A stretch of 64,000 nt of DNA, taken from positions 12,793,584 through 12,857,583 of the forward strand of contig NC_058139.1 of NCBI RefSeq assembly GCF_011075055.1, written 5' to 3'. This document shows, piece by piece, positions 16,611 through 31,204 of this stretch (position 1 is its first letter; the number at the start of each line of letters is the position of its first letter). This DNA is from Mangifera indica. Lineage: Eukaryota > Streptophyta > Magnoliopsida > Sapindales > Anacardiaceae. Position numbers and translations under genes: made by a program. The notes under the pieces were generated by a model. That model did not search any database. It was given only the letters and a program-made list of their open reading frames with translations, and was not told the origin of the DNA.

Positions 16611-17334
16611 AAACTTTGTTTGTTGTATTGAAACTTCTCTATTCTTGACTTTTTTTTAAATTTTTTCTACGTTATTTTGATTTATAATTTTTCTCAAAAG
16701 ATTTATGTTATAACTAAACGTAATTCTATCACAAAAGTAATAGAGAAATTGCTATTTTTATGAATGAATTATTTACAGTTAATTATGTAATTACATTTCA
16801 ACTCTAAAATTCCAAAAATTAACAACAATCTTCACAAACTTCACAAAATGCTATGATATCCCCCTTAATTGGTATCCGATGTCACATGTAGTATAATTGA
16901 CAGTCGAAACCTTCTCCCATCAACAAATTACCGAAATCTAGTCTTTCATATGCTAATCATGACACTTGATTAATATTTTAATGATAGTGGCTTACTGTTC
17001 GATGATAATAGAAATTGTCTTGGCACATAGACTACGGTTCAATTGTGGGCATGGTTAGCGGTTTACATCTTCCTAAATATATTAATTAAGTGGACTGAAA
17101 AATGGGAAATCCTATTCCATTTCGTTAATTTGTTCGCAAAGTAAACAGCCCATCAAGGTTCTTTGACACTGGCTTTTCTTTTTATGATTTTCTTTTAACC
17201 CACTTCACTTAAGTGGCCACTAGCCCATTGCCCTAACACAGTAGCTACAATAGCCACTGCATTGCCTATCCAGGCATGTTAGTCAAGACTATTGCAACCT
17301 CTGAGCATACATGATGAATGATGTGGGGGAATTC
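16611..17334. other. 3' flank of copy 3, truncated
   Basis: Homologous to 2101-3233 of unit A and, unlike units B and D, retains the same two short 3' stretches as unit A. It lacks 378 bp at about 17260 and ends abruptly at GGGGGAATTC, where copia sequence begins. Confidence 0.7.
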
Positions 17335-19784
17335 TGACTCGATTATAACCTGACTCAATGAAGAACCCTAGATTCTCGGTGGTTCAATTGGCCATCGACC
17401 AATGACGATGCCATAGGGCTTTCAAAGCTCTTACAATGTTGAGTCTTCTCATACCAACTTTTGATGCCAACGTTGTCGGAATCTGATGAAATGGTGGCAT
17501 GAAAGTCACATCATGGGTTAGGGTTTTTGGCTTTAAATCCGTCGATTTCGATGTCGTTTTTAAGCGATTTTCAATTCAATGCATGTAAAAGACATCTAGG
17601 CTTTATCCTAACATGTTTTTAATGTTCAATTTCATGAAATTTGGCCGAATTCAATTTGTGCCCAAAATCCAAATTATAATCAATTTTCAATTAAAAAAAT
17701 TACGTAATTCAAAATATAATTGCATAGAATACATGACATATACATAACCTATACTGTGATATTAATGTTAGAAACAATTAAACATACCAAAATTAACATT
17801 ATGTGAAATCTATAAACTGGAAATTCCATACTTTGTTTTGCATTCTAGTTTTTGGATGATTCAAATACACTGCAAGGCATTAACTTGAGTCATTTCTACT
17901 ACCCCATTTGTCCACGTACTGTTTTTCTTTGAGAACATAATCTCTTTGTGTTTTGGTTTATAGGGAGAAGAACAAGAGAATTTTTCTTTGGAAAAAATAA
18001 GATGCATAATCCTTTTATATTGGGGAGGCAGTTCGGATATTTAAATAAAAGTCTAACTACCACCACACCAACTACCCTTTAGCAATTAAGCAAATCAAGT
18101 TAGGTCAACCCATATAGTAGACCCAAACCCAATAAATTGGTTCATTTTGATTTAAATATGTCATTTTGAAGTTTACTTACTAAAAAACAACAACATTTCG
18201 AGTTTACTTTATGTTCATTAATATACAGGGTGGCTAAAGCTAAGTGTTGTTTAATGGTTTTGAAAAAGACATACATGAACTCTTTCAATCATGAAAAAAT
18301 CATATAGATGAAAACAAGAATAATTGAAAGAAAAAATCTAGTTTTTGTACCTTTCCTTCGCAAAAAAAAAAAAGTGTTTTGTTTGATGAAGTAGAATACT
18401 TGAACACACAAATGTCTACAAACGTATCCACTTATCGAAGAGAGATGTGAGAGATTAAGCTTTCAAAGGTTTAGAGAGAGAAAGCTTTTGTTTCAAATGA
18501 CAAATCTTACTAAAATGTGATATATGGTTGTCATATATAGTTGTGGGCTAAAAGCAATTATCAATTTTGCATGGGACTACACCAAATAATCTTTATTATT
18601 TAGTTGTCATGTGAATGTATTCATAATACCACTTAAGCACCTATACTATATCATATAACACCTTAACCTTTTAAAATTTCATAAATGCTTCCATGTAACT
18701 GTTTATATGATTTTATCATATCATTGTTTGGAAGGTGCTAGCCATTATTAGATAATTATCTCTCTCCTATATTTCTTAAACTTCTTAAGCTTATTGGTAT
18801 GACCTTCTAGGTTTACTGTAGCCTAGTCGAGAGTCGATATTGAATAAACCGAAACCAATTTTGGAGACTTTATGACCATAGCAGAATTTTACAAGTGGTT
18901 GATAGCCCGTAAACCATAATAAAGACATACTCTATTGAACATGTTTCTAATCATACATAACATGTAAAAAAATCCCTTAATTATCGAATCTTGACTAAGG
19001 ACGGGATCATGGCATGTTAAGACACTAACCTTAATCATATATCAAATTTTGGATTAATATATTTGAAACACATCATCACAAATAACCTTCGTATGACTTT
19101 CTTATATCTAACTAGAAATTTTGGTTTTCAATATTTATCGATATTCATTTGAAACCTTGGATCCAAACAAATGCAAGACAATGAATCTTACCTTTCCTAT
19201 CATCGATTCCACATACAAACAAAGTATGACTAAATTAGCTTATTGAAACATAAAATGATTAGTCTTGTACTTATACATTATATGAGAACTATGCATCCAT
19301 ACTAGATCCAACCGTGATATCTCAAATCTAAGGATCCAAAGTACATCAATATAATCCTATAATCATAGATCATATATTAAAAGTTCATGTGATTCATTAT
19401 AATTGGCCACATTCGTAAAGCAGTTCCTTAACCGTTAATTCACCTTAATACTCTAGTGATATGAGTTTGATATTATCCACACTAATATCATCCTATGATA
19501 TTTAACGTAATAGTTAGTATGTCTACTATGCAATGTCATTGCCTAATTGACATCACGTACATAATGGAAAATTCGATGAGTTGATCTTTACAATATTCAT
19601 ATCATCCAGACACTTAACATATATACAATTTATTTAATAAGAAAATAAATCAATAAATGAAAATTGAAGCAATATGCGAATGTGAAGAAAAAGAACTCTT
19701 TCTTTTATTATTACCTGGAAATTATTAGAAAACTAAATATCCTGAAATTGATAACATGATTGGTTTCTAGGACATATACTAACA
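17335..19784 (-). mobile_element. Ty1/copia LTR with primer site and leader fragment
   Basis: Read on the minus strand, the LTR begins TGTTAGTATATGTCCTAG at 19784, a widely seen copia LTR start, and probably ends CCGACA at 17474 (about 2.3 kb). Just beyond are TTGGCATCAAAAG (17458-17470) and TTGGTATGAGAAG, both similar to the initiator-Met tRNA primer site. About 130 bases of leader or gag follow before the sequence joins unit C at 17335. The rest of the element is missing. Confidence 0.75.
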
Positions 19785-20793
19785 CTAAGCTCACAACTTA
19801 GATGAAAAATCTATGGGATGGGCTCACAAATTGATTCAAGTTGAGTCAAGGCAGCCTGAACTCGGTAAATTTATAAAAATGAGCTTATAAATAAGCCCAA
19901 GCCATAAATCATTGTAGCATTGACATTATTTATTTGAGCTCAATTTGAGCTATTTTGTTTGAATTGAAAGTTGAGTTTGAGCTAGCTTGGATCAAATTCA
20001 TCCTTACTAGTGAAGTAAAGTATACATAATGATTTAATATTACTTATTAAGGGAATAAAAAATTAGGTTAAATTTGAGCTTCACTCCAAAATGACGTCAT
20101 TTTGAAGTTTACTTACTCCAAAACGACATCGTTTTCTAATTTACTAGCTTGAGTCCGACCCACAACTCAAAGAAAAAATCTATGGGATGGGCTCGTGATT
20201 TGATATGAGTCAAGGTGAGCCCAATTTAAATTCGGTTTATTTATAAAAACAAGCTTATAAATAAGCCCAAGGTATAAATCATTCTAGGATCATCTTTTAT
20301 CTATAGTTTAATCTAAGCTACAAGCCGAACTTAAGCCAGCTGAGATAGAATAAAATTCCAATTGTGAAGTATTGTACACAAAGTGGTAAAATATTACTCA
20401 CTGATTACTTATTACTCATCTAAAATCATTTTAATTATAGATGCCTAATTTTAAAGTATTTTTTTCAATTTGAAAATAGGTGATTGAAAAGCTAATAAAT
20501 AAGGCTAAAACACAACTAAAATTCATTATTTAGATCCCGAAGTCAATTTTACCTACCCATAGTCTTAGAGTTCATACCAATCTTTCAGTCAATTGATATT
20601 AAGAAAAATTAAATCCACTTGTATTATTGTAAAAATATTCAATTGCATGACGTCTGATCTATTTCTTATAAATATATTGCAGAATCAACCCTATGCCTTC
20701 GTCAAATAAATACACCACAACAACTTTGTATCAAACATTGGAGCAAAATTATTCAAAACCATGGTTGTTGGAACACCAAATCCTTCAAAGTTG
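19785..20793. repeat. Tail of unit C with an internal duplication
   Basis: Homologous to about 6230-7007 of unit A. A stretch containing AAATCTATGGGATGGGCTC occurs twice (about 19805 and 20185), giving an imperfect tandem duplication of about 380 bp not seen in units A or B. No gene. Confidence 0.65.
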
Positions 20794-21173
20794 AAATATA
20801 TTTACGATTTTTACATATAAAATTTTATTATTTTGTTCGGTACAAGAGAAGACCTTGTGCTAAACCAATAAACCCGTAAATTTTAGGATCTACACCTCCT
20901 ACAAATTCAGTCGAATCAAATCCTAAATTTGACCTTGAGCATTGCAACATCGTAAATTTTAGGATCTACACCTCCTACCAGTTCAGCCACCTATATTCAC
21001 AATGGTTTGAATTAAATTATCATCTTGAACATCTTCTGCCTAAACCTGTTAACGAATATTAAAAGCAGAGAAATTCACATTGAAATTGCCGAAAATTTTA
21101 GAATTAAGTTAATTAAATTTTTGGCGTCAGATGGTTTGGTCTGACCAATTCCATAAATTGACCCTTCAATCAT

Positions 21174-21181
21174 CCGCGTCT
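21174..21181 (+). promoter_or_regulatory. Altered ACGT-type site, copy 4 promoter
   Basis: CCGCGTCT, identical to copy 1, lacking the ACGT core of copies 2 and 3. Confidence 0.35.
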
Positions 21182-21396
21182 CTCTTGTTGGTATATGTTT
21201 GAACAAGTCACATGCCCTCCAACACTAAAACCTGAAATCCTCAAATTAAACAAATGTTATTCAACAATCAAGTGTATTTTTTAAATAAAACAAAGAATGC
21301 TTTCACAACGATTGACTTAATTCATGTAAATATAAAATATTGTAAAGACAAAAGAAATTTTCACCTAAACTAAGCTACCCAACCTTCAACCTCTAT

Positions 21397-21404
21397 TATA
21401 AATA
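21397..21404 (+). promoter_or_regulatory. TATA box, chalcone synthase copy 4
   Basis: TATAAATA, 111 bases before the ATG at 21508. Confidence 0.7.
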
Positions 21405-21507
21405 CTCACAATATTAACATCATTCGGCACACAACACTCGTTTTATTTCCTTAGCAAATATTATACTTATTAGTCCTTTCTCAGCTTGCTTGCATAGAAA
21501 AACAGCA

Positions 21508-22893
<1,386 letters not shown>

Positions 22894-23964
22894 AAACTTT
22901 GTTTGTTGTATTGGAACTTCTCTATCCTTGACCTTTTCTTTTAATTTTTCTCAAAAGATGTATGGTATAACCAAATGTAATTCTATCACGAAAATACCAC
23001 TGAAATTGCTATTCTAATGAATGAATTATTTACAATTAATTATGTAATTACATTTCGAACTCTAGAATTCCAAAAAATTAACGACAATCTTCGCAAACTT
23101 CACAAAGTGTTATGGTATCCGATGTCACATGTGGTATGATTGACAGTCAAAACCTTCTCCCATCAACAAAATGCCAAACTCTGGTCTTTCATACACTAAT
23201 CATGACACTTGATTAATATTTCGATGATATCGACAAATCAATGATAGTGACTTACTGTTCAACGATAATAGAAATTGTCTTGGCACATAGACTACTGTTC
23301 AATTGTGGGCATGGTTAGCTCTTTACATCTTCCTAAATATAATAATTAAGTGGACTGAGACATCTTCCTAAATATAATAATTAAGTGGATTGAGAAATGG
23401 GAAATCCTATTCCATTCCGTTAATTTGTTCGCAAAGTAAACAACCCATCACGGTTCTTTAACACTTGCTTTTCTTTTTATGAATTTCTTTTAACCCACCC
23501 ACTTCACTTAAGCGACGACTAGCCCATTGCCCTAAAACAGTAGCTACAATAGCCACTGCATTAATTTACAGCGTAAATGATTGCTCCCCAATCTGGGTTT
23601 TACCTTTCCTGATCGATATTGCCCTTTCTGCTTGCTTTTATTGATTTTGCATTATGGTATTTGGTTTTTTATTGCTTGTGCTTGAAGGATTGATTTTTAA
23701 TTAATGGGGTTTTTTTCTATTTTTGTTCTGATTTTCTGTTTGGGAAGCAGAGTTTAATCAATGGACCTTCAAATTAATGATGATTAGTGTAGACAAATGA
23801 GATAGAGACTGACAGAAGGCTTGGAGACCAAGTTCCAAGTTGTGGATGAGATATTGAGATTATGAGGGTGAGAATCCGTTCTTTTGACTTTTAATCTAAG
23901 ATAGAGGATCCTGATAAAGGCTTAGTGTTTCATTTACATTGCCCATCTAGACATGTTAGTCAAG
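22894..23964. other. 3' flank of copy 4, no gene
   Basis: 3' untranslated region and spacer of the unit B type. A 35-bp tandem duplication lies at 23326-23395 and is described separately. Confidence 0.6.
23326..23395 (+). repeat. 35-bp tandem duplication
   Basis: CATCTTCCTAAATATAATAA and the 15 bases after it occur at 23326-23360 and again at 23361-23395 with one mismatch (GGACTGAGA versus GGATTGAGA). Units A, B and C have a single copy, so the duplication arose after this unit split off. Confidence 0.95.
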
Positions 23965-25272
23965 ACTATTGCAACCTCTGAGCATACATAAGTGGAAATG
24001 AGAGCACATAGGGATGGGCTTCTAAAAGTTCAAAAAGGGTACAATGTACTTTGTGTAATAGTGGGTCAACTTTCCAAGTCAATTCATTTCCATCCAATCA
24101 TGGATACAACCTCCACGGATTAGCTTAGATAGATTTATATTCGAAAAGTAGTCAGATTACATAGAGTGCCCCACACCATAGTTTTTGATCGAGATACGAG
24201 GTTCACGTCTACCCTATAAAGGCGTCTAAAACGATCCTTCGACACGAATTTGGCCTTTAGTACTACTTATCATTTGCAGACTGAAGAACATATGAAGAAG
24301 ACAAATAAGATCATTAAAGATATATTTCAAGCATATTACATGGATCACAAGGCTAATTGGGCTGAGATTATGTCATTAATGAAGTTCCCCTACAATAATA
24401 GTTAAAGATGATGATTAAGATGGCATTTGTTTTTATGATTTGGGTGAGAGAGCTACACTTAAGCAAACACTTGGGCTGGAGATATTCTAGAAAATGACAA
24501 AAGATATTTGGTTGATCAGATAGAAAATAAAGCGAACTCATGTGACCAAGGTGTTGATGTTAGTTAAACCAAAGCCCAACCGACAAAGTGCTATGTGTAC
24601 TAGTAGTAGTAGACATATGGGATGTCGTTTTGTATGTTTTCACATGGCATCGAGATACTGAGATCATGATGGCATCTAATTGATATCGTGAGCTTAGGAC
24701 TAGTCATCTGAGAAGATAGTGCCAATGGATACTAGGCATGAGTGTGTCATACTTTAGTTAGATAGGCATCTAAGATACCGGAAAACATCCAAGAGTTAAC
24801 CACACATGATTAGTTCCAATTAGCTTAGGAACACTAGATCATTCGTTTTGTGCTTAAGGTGACAAGAGATCACCTGTTTACTGAGTGTTATAATACTTGC
24901 AAGCTCATCTGTTTGTCTTTTTGCAAGTAGGCGAGGTGAGTAGCAAGACATGCAAGGAGCCAATAGTCTAGCTAGACGAAGGGCATATTAGTCAACTTTG
25001 TTTATATTTGATTTATTGTATTGGATTTATATTTTGGACTTAAGTATGATGAGTATGCACTTTTTAGTTATGGATTTGTATTCCAAACACTGATTGTGTT
25101 TTGATTGGAGATGTTTCAATTGAGTTATTTTATTCACCTTTTTGCCAACAAGTATATAAAGTGTATATCATGCTTTAATTTTCACTATTTCTTTGAGTAG
25201 AAATTTTAAGGTTACACATCCCTTCAAGTCTATATTTCGTATAATGGTATGTCTATAAAGATGGGTGTTATA
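23965..25272 (+). mobile_element. Gypsy integrase and LTR remnant (unit D)
   Basis: Third copy of the remnant seen in units A and B: integrase pieces to about 24405, then LTR-like sequence ending at GGTGTTATA (25272). Not independently inserted. Confidence 0.75.
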
Positions 25273-25700
25273 TGACTAATTTTTTGTAGCCTAGTAAGGA
25301 GTCATCTTTCTTTCTTTCATTCGTAATTTTTTCAAAATATTTTCATATTTATTATGGTTGTAATAATTGATTTAGCCATGAATTAATTTTCTTGTACTAA
25401 GGTCATGTAATGGTTGAACTATGACAATGTAATATTGTGACAGTTTATTTTAATTAAGTATATTGAATATGGATTTGTATAATATTGTTTATAAAGCTTA
25501 TGAATGTTTGACTATCACTTACATGATTAGATATCTAGTTTTGAAGCCAAAAGGAGATATCCTAGTTTAAGCATGATACATATTATATTCCATAAAGTAA
25601 AATCAACTAGAGATTGATTTTGATTTATTTCTACATCTTTTCGCAATAAGATGCACAAGTCTTATTGTACTCTAGAAATTTCACAAATAATAATATGCAT

Positions 25701-26490
25701 AATATAAGGGTATTTGTTAACCTAAAGAGCATAATTACAAACTCATAATGCCTATACCTCATTCTGAAAGTAGTCTTAGGTATATCTTTCTCGACAACTC
25801 AGACCTGATGATATTCTAATCTCAAATTAATCTTGAAGAATGTTTAAGCACCCTTGAGTTGATCAAGCAAGTCATCAATCCTCAAAAGTAGGTACTTATT
25901 CTTCATTGTCACTTCGTTTAATTTTCGATAGTCGACACATATTCTCACCGATTTGTCTTTCCTTTTCATAAACAAGATTAACACATGCCACGGTAAATGA
26001 CTTGACATGATTGAGCCTTTATCCAACAACTCTTACAGTTTTTCTTTAACTTTCAAAGTTTAGCTAGAGTTATTTCGTATAGTGCCTTTGAAATTAACAG
26101 TCCCTAGGGCTAACTCAATGCTAAACTTCACCTCTCTTCCTAGCGTAACCTTAGAAGATTGTCAAGGAATACATTTGGAAACTTTTGCACCACCAAAGTA
26201 TCCTTACACTCTAGATTTCCTTATCTAAATTGTTTACTATATGCGTTAAATACCTTATACACCCTTTACTCAACATCTTTCTAGCTTGGACACTACTAAT
26301 CATCATGCTAAAGATTTGATCCTCTTCAAAGGTGAAATCCTTACCATTATCTAAGTTGAACCTGACCTTCTTTTTTCTTTAGTCAATCTCTACCCATATT
26401 TGCTTACGAAATCTATGTTAAGTATAACATCAACATAGGACATGTACATCACTATCAGATCCACAGCTAACTCTCAACCTCCTAAAGAAG
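25701..26490 (-). mobile_element. Ty3/gypsy protease-reverse transcriptase fragment
   Basis: Read from 26490 down, it gives pieces typical of the gypsy protease tail (near SYVDVIL) and reverse transcriptase: [18 protein letters not shown] (RT block 1), then [14 protein letters not shown]. The longest open piece is 25844-26029. Stops and frameshifts separate the pieces. It stops soon after RT block 1, exactly where unit D begins, so the join is a rearrangement breakpoint. The D-loop (YxDD) region of RT is absent. Confidence 0.85.
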
Positions 26491-26502
26491 TTGTCTCTCA
26501 TA

Positions 26503-26762
26503 ATGTAATACCCATAAGTACGTCTCAAGGGTATAATGGTTTTTTTCTATGTTTATATTTGATCTTATTTGGATTTAAAAGTTAAACTATGAGTTCAAAG
26601 TGACACACGACTATGTATAATGAGGTCATGCCCATGTGTCATTGCCACATCAGTTGGACAAGATGATTTTCACTTAATTTTCAAATTTCTGACACAAAAC
26701 CGTATGGCCTAGGTACATGCTTATATGCGTTATGCACTGTTTCAATTTTTAAAAGGGCATAA
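26503..26762 (+). mobile_element. Start of an outer gypsy LTR
   Basis: Begins TGTAATACCCATAAGTACGT, similar to the LTR start at 26763, and contains the CATGCCCATGTG type phrase common in this LTR family. It seems to have been the target of the solo LTR at 26763 and may resume at 30480. Confidence 0.45.
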
Positions 26763-29700
26763 TGTAACACCTGCAGGTATGTCTAAGGGTACTTTAGTCT
26801 TTTGACCTTGCTTATATTCATTTGTGTTTAATTGATTAAGTATGTAGAAATTAAGAAGCATGATTTTATAGGGTTGGCACACACTTGTATATGTGTTAAC
26901 AAGGGAAACGTATGAATTTTGGCTAAGTTGGCTCTTATGCATGCCTGTGTATACTAATATACACGCCCGTGCATGGTCAACATATTTGAATTTTAAGATA
27001 AGAAGCAGTTTCATAACAATTTTAGGAACTACCATTATTGTGTCATGATATACATAACCATGTATGAACAGTACATGTCTGTGTATCGCTAATTACAGTG
27101 AAAATAAAAAAAGTTCAAATACATTTGACTGAACACATTTCCATAAAAACTCATCAAAAGTAGTGAGTTGAAAGGTCTATGAGGGTTTTTGGGAACCAAG
27201 AAGCAAATGGGAATCATGGGGTTTTACTTGGCCACGCAAAGTTTTTGCATTCAAGCTCTAAAAGAGAGATAAGCAACCAACTCTTCTCTTGATTTGTGTG
27301 TAGTTCTAACTATGATATAGGTAGTAGATCTTGTATGTTTGGTTAATATTGTGAACATGCCTAAGAGTTACAAATTTATGATACTTAGTTCTAGGGTAAA
27401 TTGACATCATGTTCATAGTTAAAAGGTTAGCTTAATAATCCATATATGTGTATTTTGGTATGTTATTAATATGGTGTTTGGTACTATTGTGATTGAATTG
27501 CTTGTTAAGGCTCTTTGATACTTGTATTTTGACATGTTTGATTATCATGATTGACAATTGTTATGCTTTGAAAAGGTTGAATCTAAAGTGAATATGGTTT
27601 GTATTTTTATGTATAAGTTTTGACATTGTACAAAATTATTAATCTGTGAATGTTATTGATGTTATTGTTGAGGTATACAATGAAGTAAAAATATAGTAGA
27701 AATGTCTACTAATGACAAAGGTTGATTTCAAGTTTATGAATTGTGTTTTAAAATAGTCATAATGCATAGAAACCTTAGGACAAAATTCTGGAAATCTACA
27801 TTACAAGTTCATGTGTCACTCGACACATGACCATGTACTTTTATAGGAAATTTTTCCCTATGTTGATTGATGCCACAGGTGTGCTAAATTGGGAACAAAT
27901 ATACGTTCACATGGTATAAGACATATAGTCATTTATCCTACCCTAATTTGCATACTTGTCCATGTCTCTTGCATGGCAGTGTACCAAGAGAGAGTATGCC
28001 CCTGTATAATTAAGGAAGACAGAATTTAAAGAGTAGGAATATAAGAGCACTTGCATATTATCTTTGTAATGACTATTTTACCCCAATGAGGGATAGATGT
28101 AAGGAAAACAAATGATAAGGTCATAATAAAGGCAGTTTGTAACAAAAACCATTTTTGGGTATGTCTAACTATATGGACAATGGCACGAACACCGATTAGA
28201 ATGGTTTCAAGTGAAAAATACCAATTATGTACTACGAGATTCTTGCCACTTAGTTTTGTGCAATGTGTGCGTTCCAGTGAGCTCAGTACAACATGGATTG
28301 CTTATCAAGCTATATGCAGTGTGACTTGTCACCAAGCTATGTGTAATGTAACTTGTCACCAAGCTATGTGCAGTATAATGTATCACTAAGCTATGTGTAG
28401 TTTGATTATGCCAATGAGTTGTGTACGGTGTAGTGGTGAAAGCACTAGGGATAGTTTATGTGATCGTCTATATGACCTCAACCTTAAACCCAACTTACAT
28501 GTTTACAAGATACATCATTAGACATGAGTCATCGGGGATGACACTGATAATGAGAATTAGGCACAGCGTGCCGAGTTATTTAGATACGTATGTAGGATGT
28601 TGGGAAAACATCTGGAATGTCATAATATATATGTTGACTCAATGGGTCATTATGCTCTTATTTTGATAATAACAAACTAATATGTCCCTAAGCATATTAA
28701 CTAATGATTTTACTTGACTGTAAGCTTAGATTGCAAGAATTGATTTAATGCACTTGAAGGAGTTTCAAGATGGAAATGAAAGAGAAGACTCAATTGAAGA
28801 ATTCTTAAAGATTTGAAGTAAAACTCAAGTTTAGGTAGACATGTTTGTAATTTGGAGTATTCGTTTTGATTAGAATATTTATTTGTATGGGATAGCTCAC
28901 TTGAAAACTCATTTTCATATCTTTCACATTTTGGGTTAGAATGTTGTTTTTCAAACTTATTGGATTAAGCCAATTTTTTTTACTAAAGTTTATTAATTCA
29001 TTTAAAATGATGAAGTTTTGTGAACTATATTTTCATATCTTAAAGTTGGTTTTGAAAGAATTTTCAAAAAAGGGTTAAATTGTCACTTTTCAAAGTTTTA
29101 GGGGTCAAATTACAATTTTTGAAAATTAAGGGGGTAAAATGTAATAAAATTTGGTCGACCGAATTTGACCAATCGAATTCCTCAATAACAGCTGCTGAAT
29201 TGTCTAGAAGCCATGTATTTTGGCTTTCAGAAATTTAGTTGACCCGAATTAAATCTGGTCGATCAAATTTTGGTTTGAATTTTCTAACGGTTAGTGCTAC
29301 GTAAGCTCCACAGAAGTGCTACGTCACATCCGATTGATCGAATTGTGCGTTTTCTAGAAAACTAAAACGGCTATTCTTTGTGCACAACGGTAACTTTCCT
29401 CATTTTTCCTTATATAAACTCAATCAAATTCGTTCGAAAAGAACTTTTGCCATGAAGAACTTTCACATATTTGAGAGCAAATTAGTTTTGAGCTATTTAC
29501 TTGGAAATTCTTTTCTCTAATCAAAACCCTTGCTCGTACATTTTCTAATTTCATTTGCATTGGGTTGTATTAAGCTTTAACTTTCATATACACTCTTTGA
29601 GAGAGATCATATTTCAATTTCGTACTAAAATTCATACTATAAAAGAGTAAGGTTCACTCTTGGAGGGATTAGAAAATTTCTAGTGAGAGAAATTGAGCTT

Positions 29701-30474
29701 TAACATTTGTAAAGGTTAAGAGCACCTTGGAAGCTATTTTGGTTGAGAAGAAAAGTTTGGTTAAGGTTTTAGTCAACCAAAGATTAGTGGAATACTCCAA
29801 GGGAGAAAGCCTGAAGAAGTGGACGTAGGCCGGGTTGAGCCGAACCACTATACATCATGTGTTTGATTTTCTTTTCCTTTAAACTCATATTTTATGTTAT
29901 GTTATTTTGATTATATTTGTTATTTGAAATATTTTAGTTATTCTCATAAATTAGATTAAAAATAGGCAATATTCATTGATTTAAATAAATTGATCTAATT
30001 CGCTAATTAGGTAAAGGTTGTTTTAAATTGTCTAATTCACTCCCCCTCTTAGGTCATTCGATCCTACAATATATAGATATAAGACACTTAGAAAAGTGTT
30101 AATTATTAATATGCTATAAGTTTGCCTACTTACTGAGTGTATTTCACTTACTGTGTTCCTTACGATTTTGTAAGTAGGATAGTGGAATAGTGATAAAGCC
30201 AGAAGGCATTAATGTAAACTTAATTTATGAACTTCATTTATTTTTTTTTTATATATTGGTTTTCTTGTGATTCATGCGTATTGGATTTGTAAATTTGGAT
30301 ATTGACCACATATTGTTATTTTTCTATATATATAACATTTTAGAATTGTAGTTTTATTTATCATGACATCATGCATATGAATCAATGTTACAAATGTCTT
30401 GGAAAATTTTAAAGTAGAATGTTTTTTTAGGTACAAATTCTAAGTAAGGTAAGTATCTAAAGAGTTTTGTTACA
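26763..30474 (+). mobile_element. Gypsy solo LTR (contains a nested copia solo LTR)
   Basis: Starts TGTAACACCTGCAGGTATGT and ends TTTTGTTACA, giving TGTAACA/TGTTACA termini. The flanking 5-mers are CATAA (26758-26762) and CATGA (30475-30479), an imperfect target duplication. Excluding the nested 1,437-bp insertion and its duplication, the LTR is about 2.27 kb. The inner part has the CTTACTGAGTGTA phrase and several self-complementary ACACGCCCGTGCATG-like stretches. No internal coding region follows, so it is a solo LTR. A minus-strand relative starts at 39610. Confidence 0.65.
28632..30068 (+). mobile_element. Ty1/copia-type solo LTR with 5-bp target duplication
   Basis: A 1,437-bp sequence starting TGTTGACTC and ending GATCCTACA. 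It is flanked by perfect ATATA on both sides (28627-28631 and 30069-30073). It carries the CTTATTTTGATAATAACAAA phrase near its start and CACTCCCCCTCTTAGG near its end, both usual in one group of plant copia LTRs. It interrupts the gypsy LTR at 26763-30474. Confidence 0.8.
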
Positions 30475-30479
30475 CATGA

Positions 30480-31204
30480 TGGCTACATTATAGGGATTTT
30501 TATCCCAAACCAAATAGACGCTCTTTTTTTAGAGAGAGAGAGAGTTTAAACGTCGATCCTTAGACTTTTCGTTAGCAACTCCAGCGACAATGTGATAAGG
30601 AAAAAGAAAGAAGGCAGCTTTTTTGTGTACCTTGATCTCTGCAAATTAGAAGTAAGTAGGTTTGATCTACTTCTACTCTTTGACGATTCATGAAGAAAGA
30701 ATATGTATATATTTATGTATTCATGATAAATATGATTTTATAGAGATGATTTGATGATTGAATGCCAAGTATTGTGATTATTTTGATTAAACAATGTTGC
30801 AAGCACGACAAGATTGTGTTTCATGAATATGTCTTTACTTATTTGTTGTTATGTTGGATTTTAAGGATTGCCTAATAATTTTATAGAAATGATGATAGTA
30901 TGGTACATGTTTTGTTATCATATATATATTATGATGTTTATGTGTTTGATGATTGATGTCAAGATTAGTAATCCAAGAACTAGTGTTTAGAGAAATGAGT
31001 GTCTTTAAGACCTGTTACACATGTTAATCGATTGTTATTGAGATGTCGATGATTCAGAGGTCAATAATATAGTGTTATTATGTTTAGTCATCTATTTGTG
31101 AGTATGAATTTATGTTAGAACCAAGAAGAGTGCAAAATTAGGTCTCTCGATTAGTCTTTTGGATTTGTTACATAGTTGTATGGATTAGGACACATCTCTG
31201 TGTG
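30480..31204 (+). mobile_element. Probable outer gypsy LTR, middle part
   Basis: AT-rich sequence without genes, containing a TTAGAGAGAGAGAGAG run near 30530. It probably continues the LTR that began at 26503. The assignment rests on position and style only. Confidence 0.3.

Noticed and set aside
28180..28666. Two plus-strand frames with repeated CHQAMC-like words
   Set aside because: They lie within a gypsy LTR; the repetition reflects LTR sequence (AAGCTATGTG repeats), not a protein.
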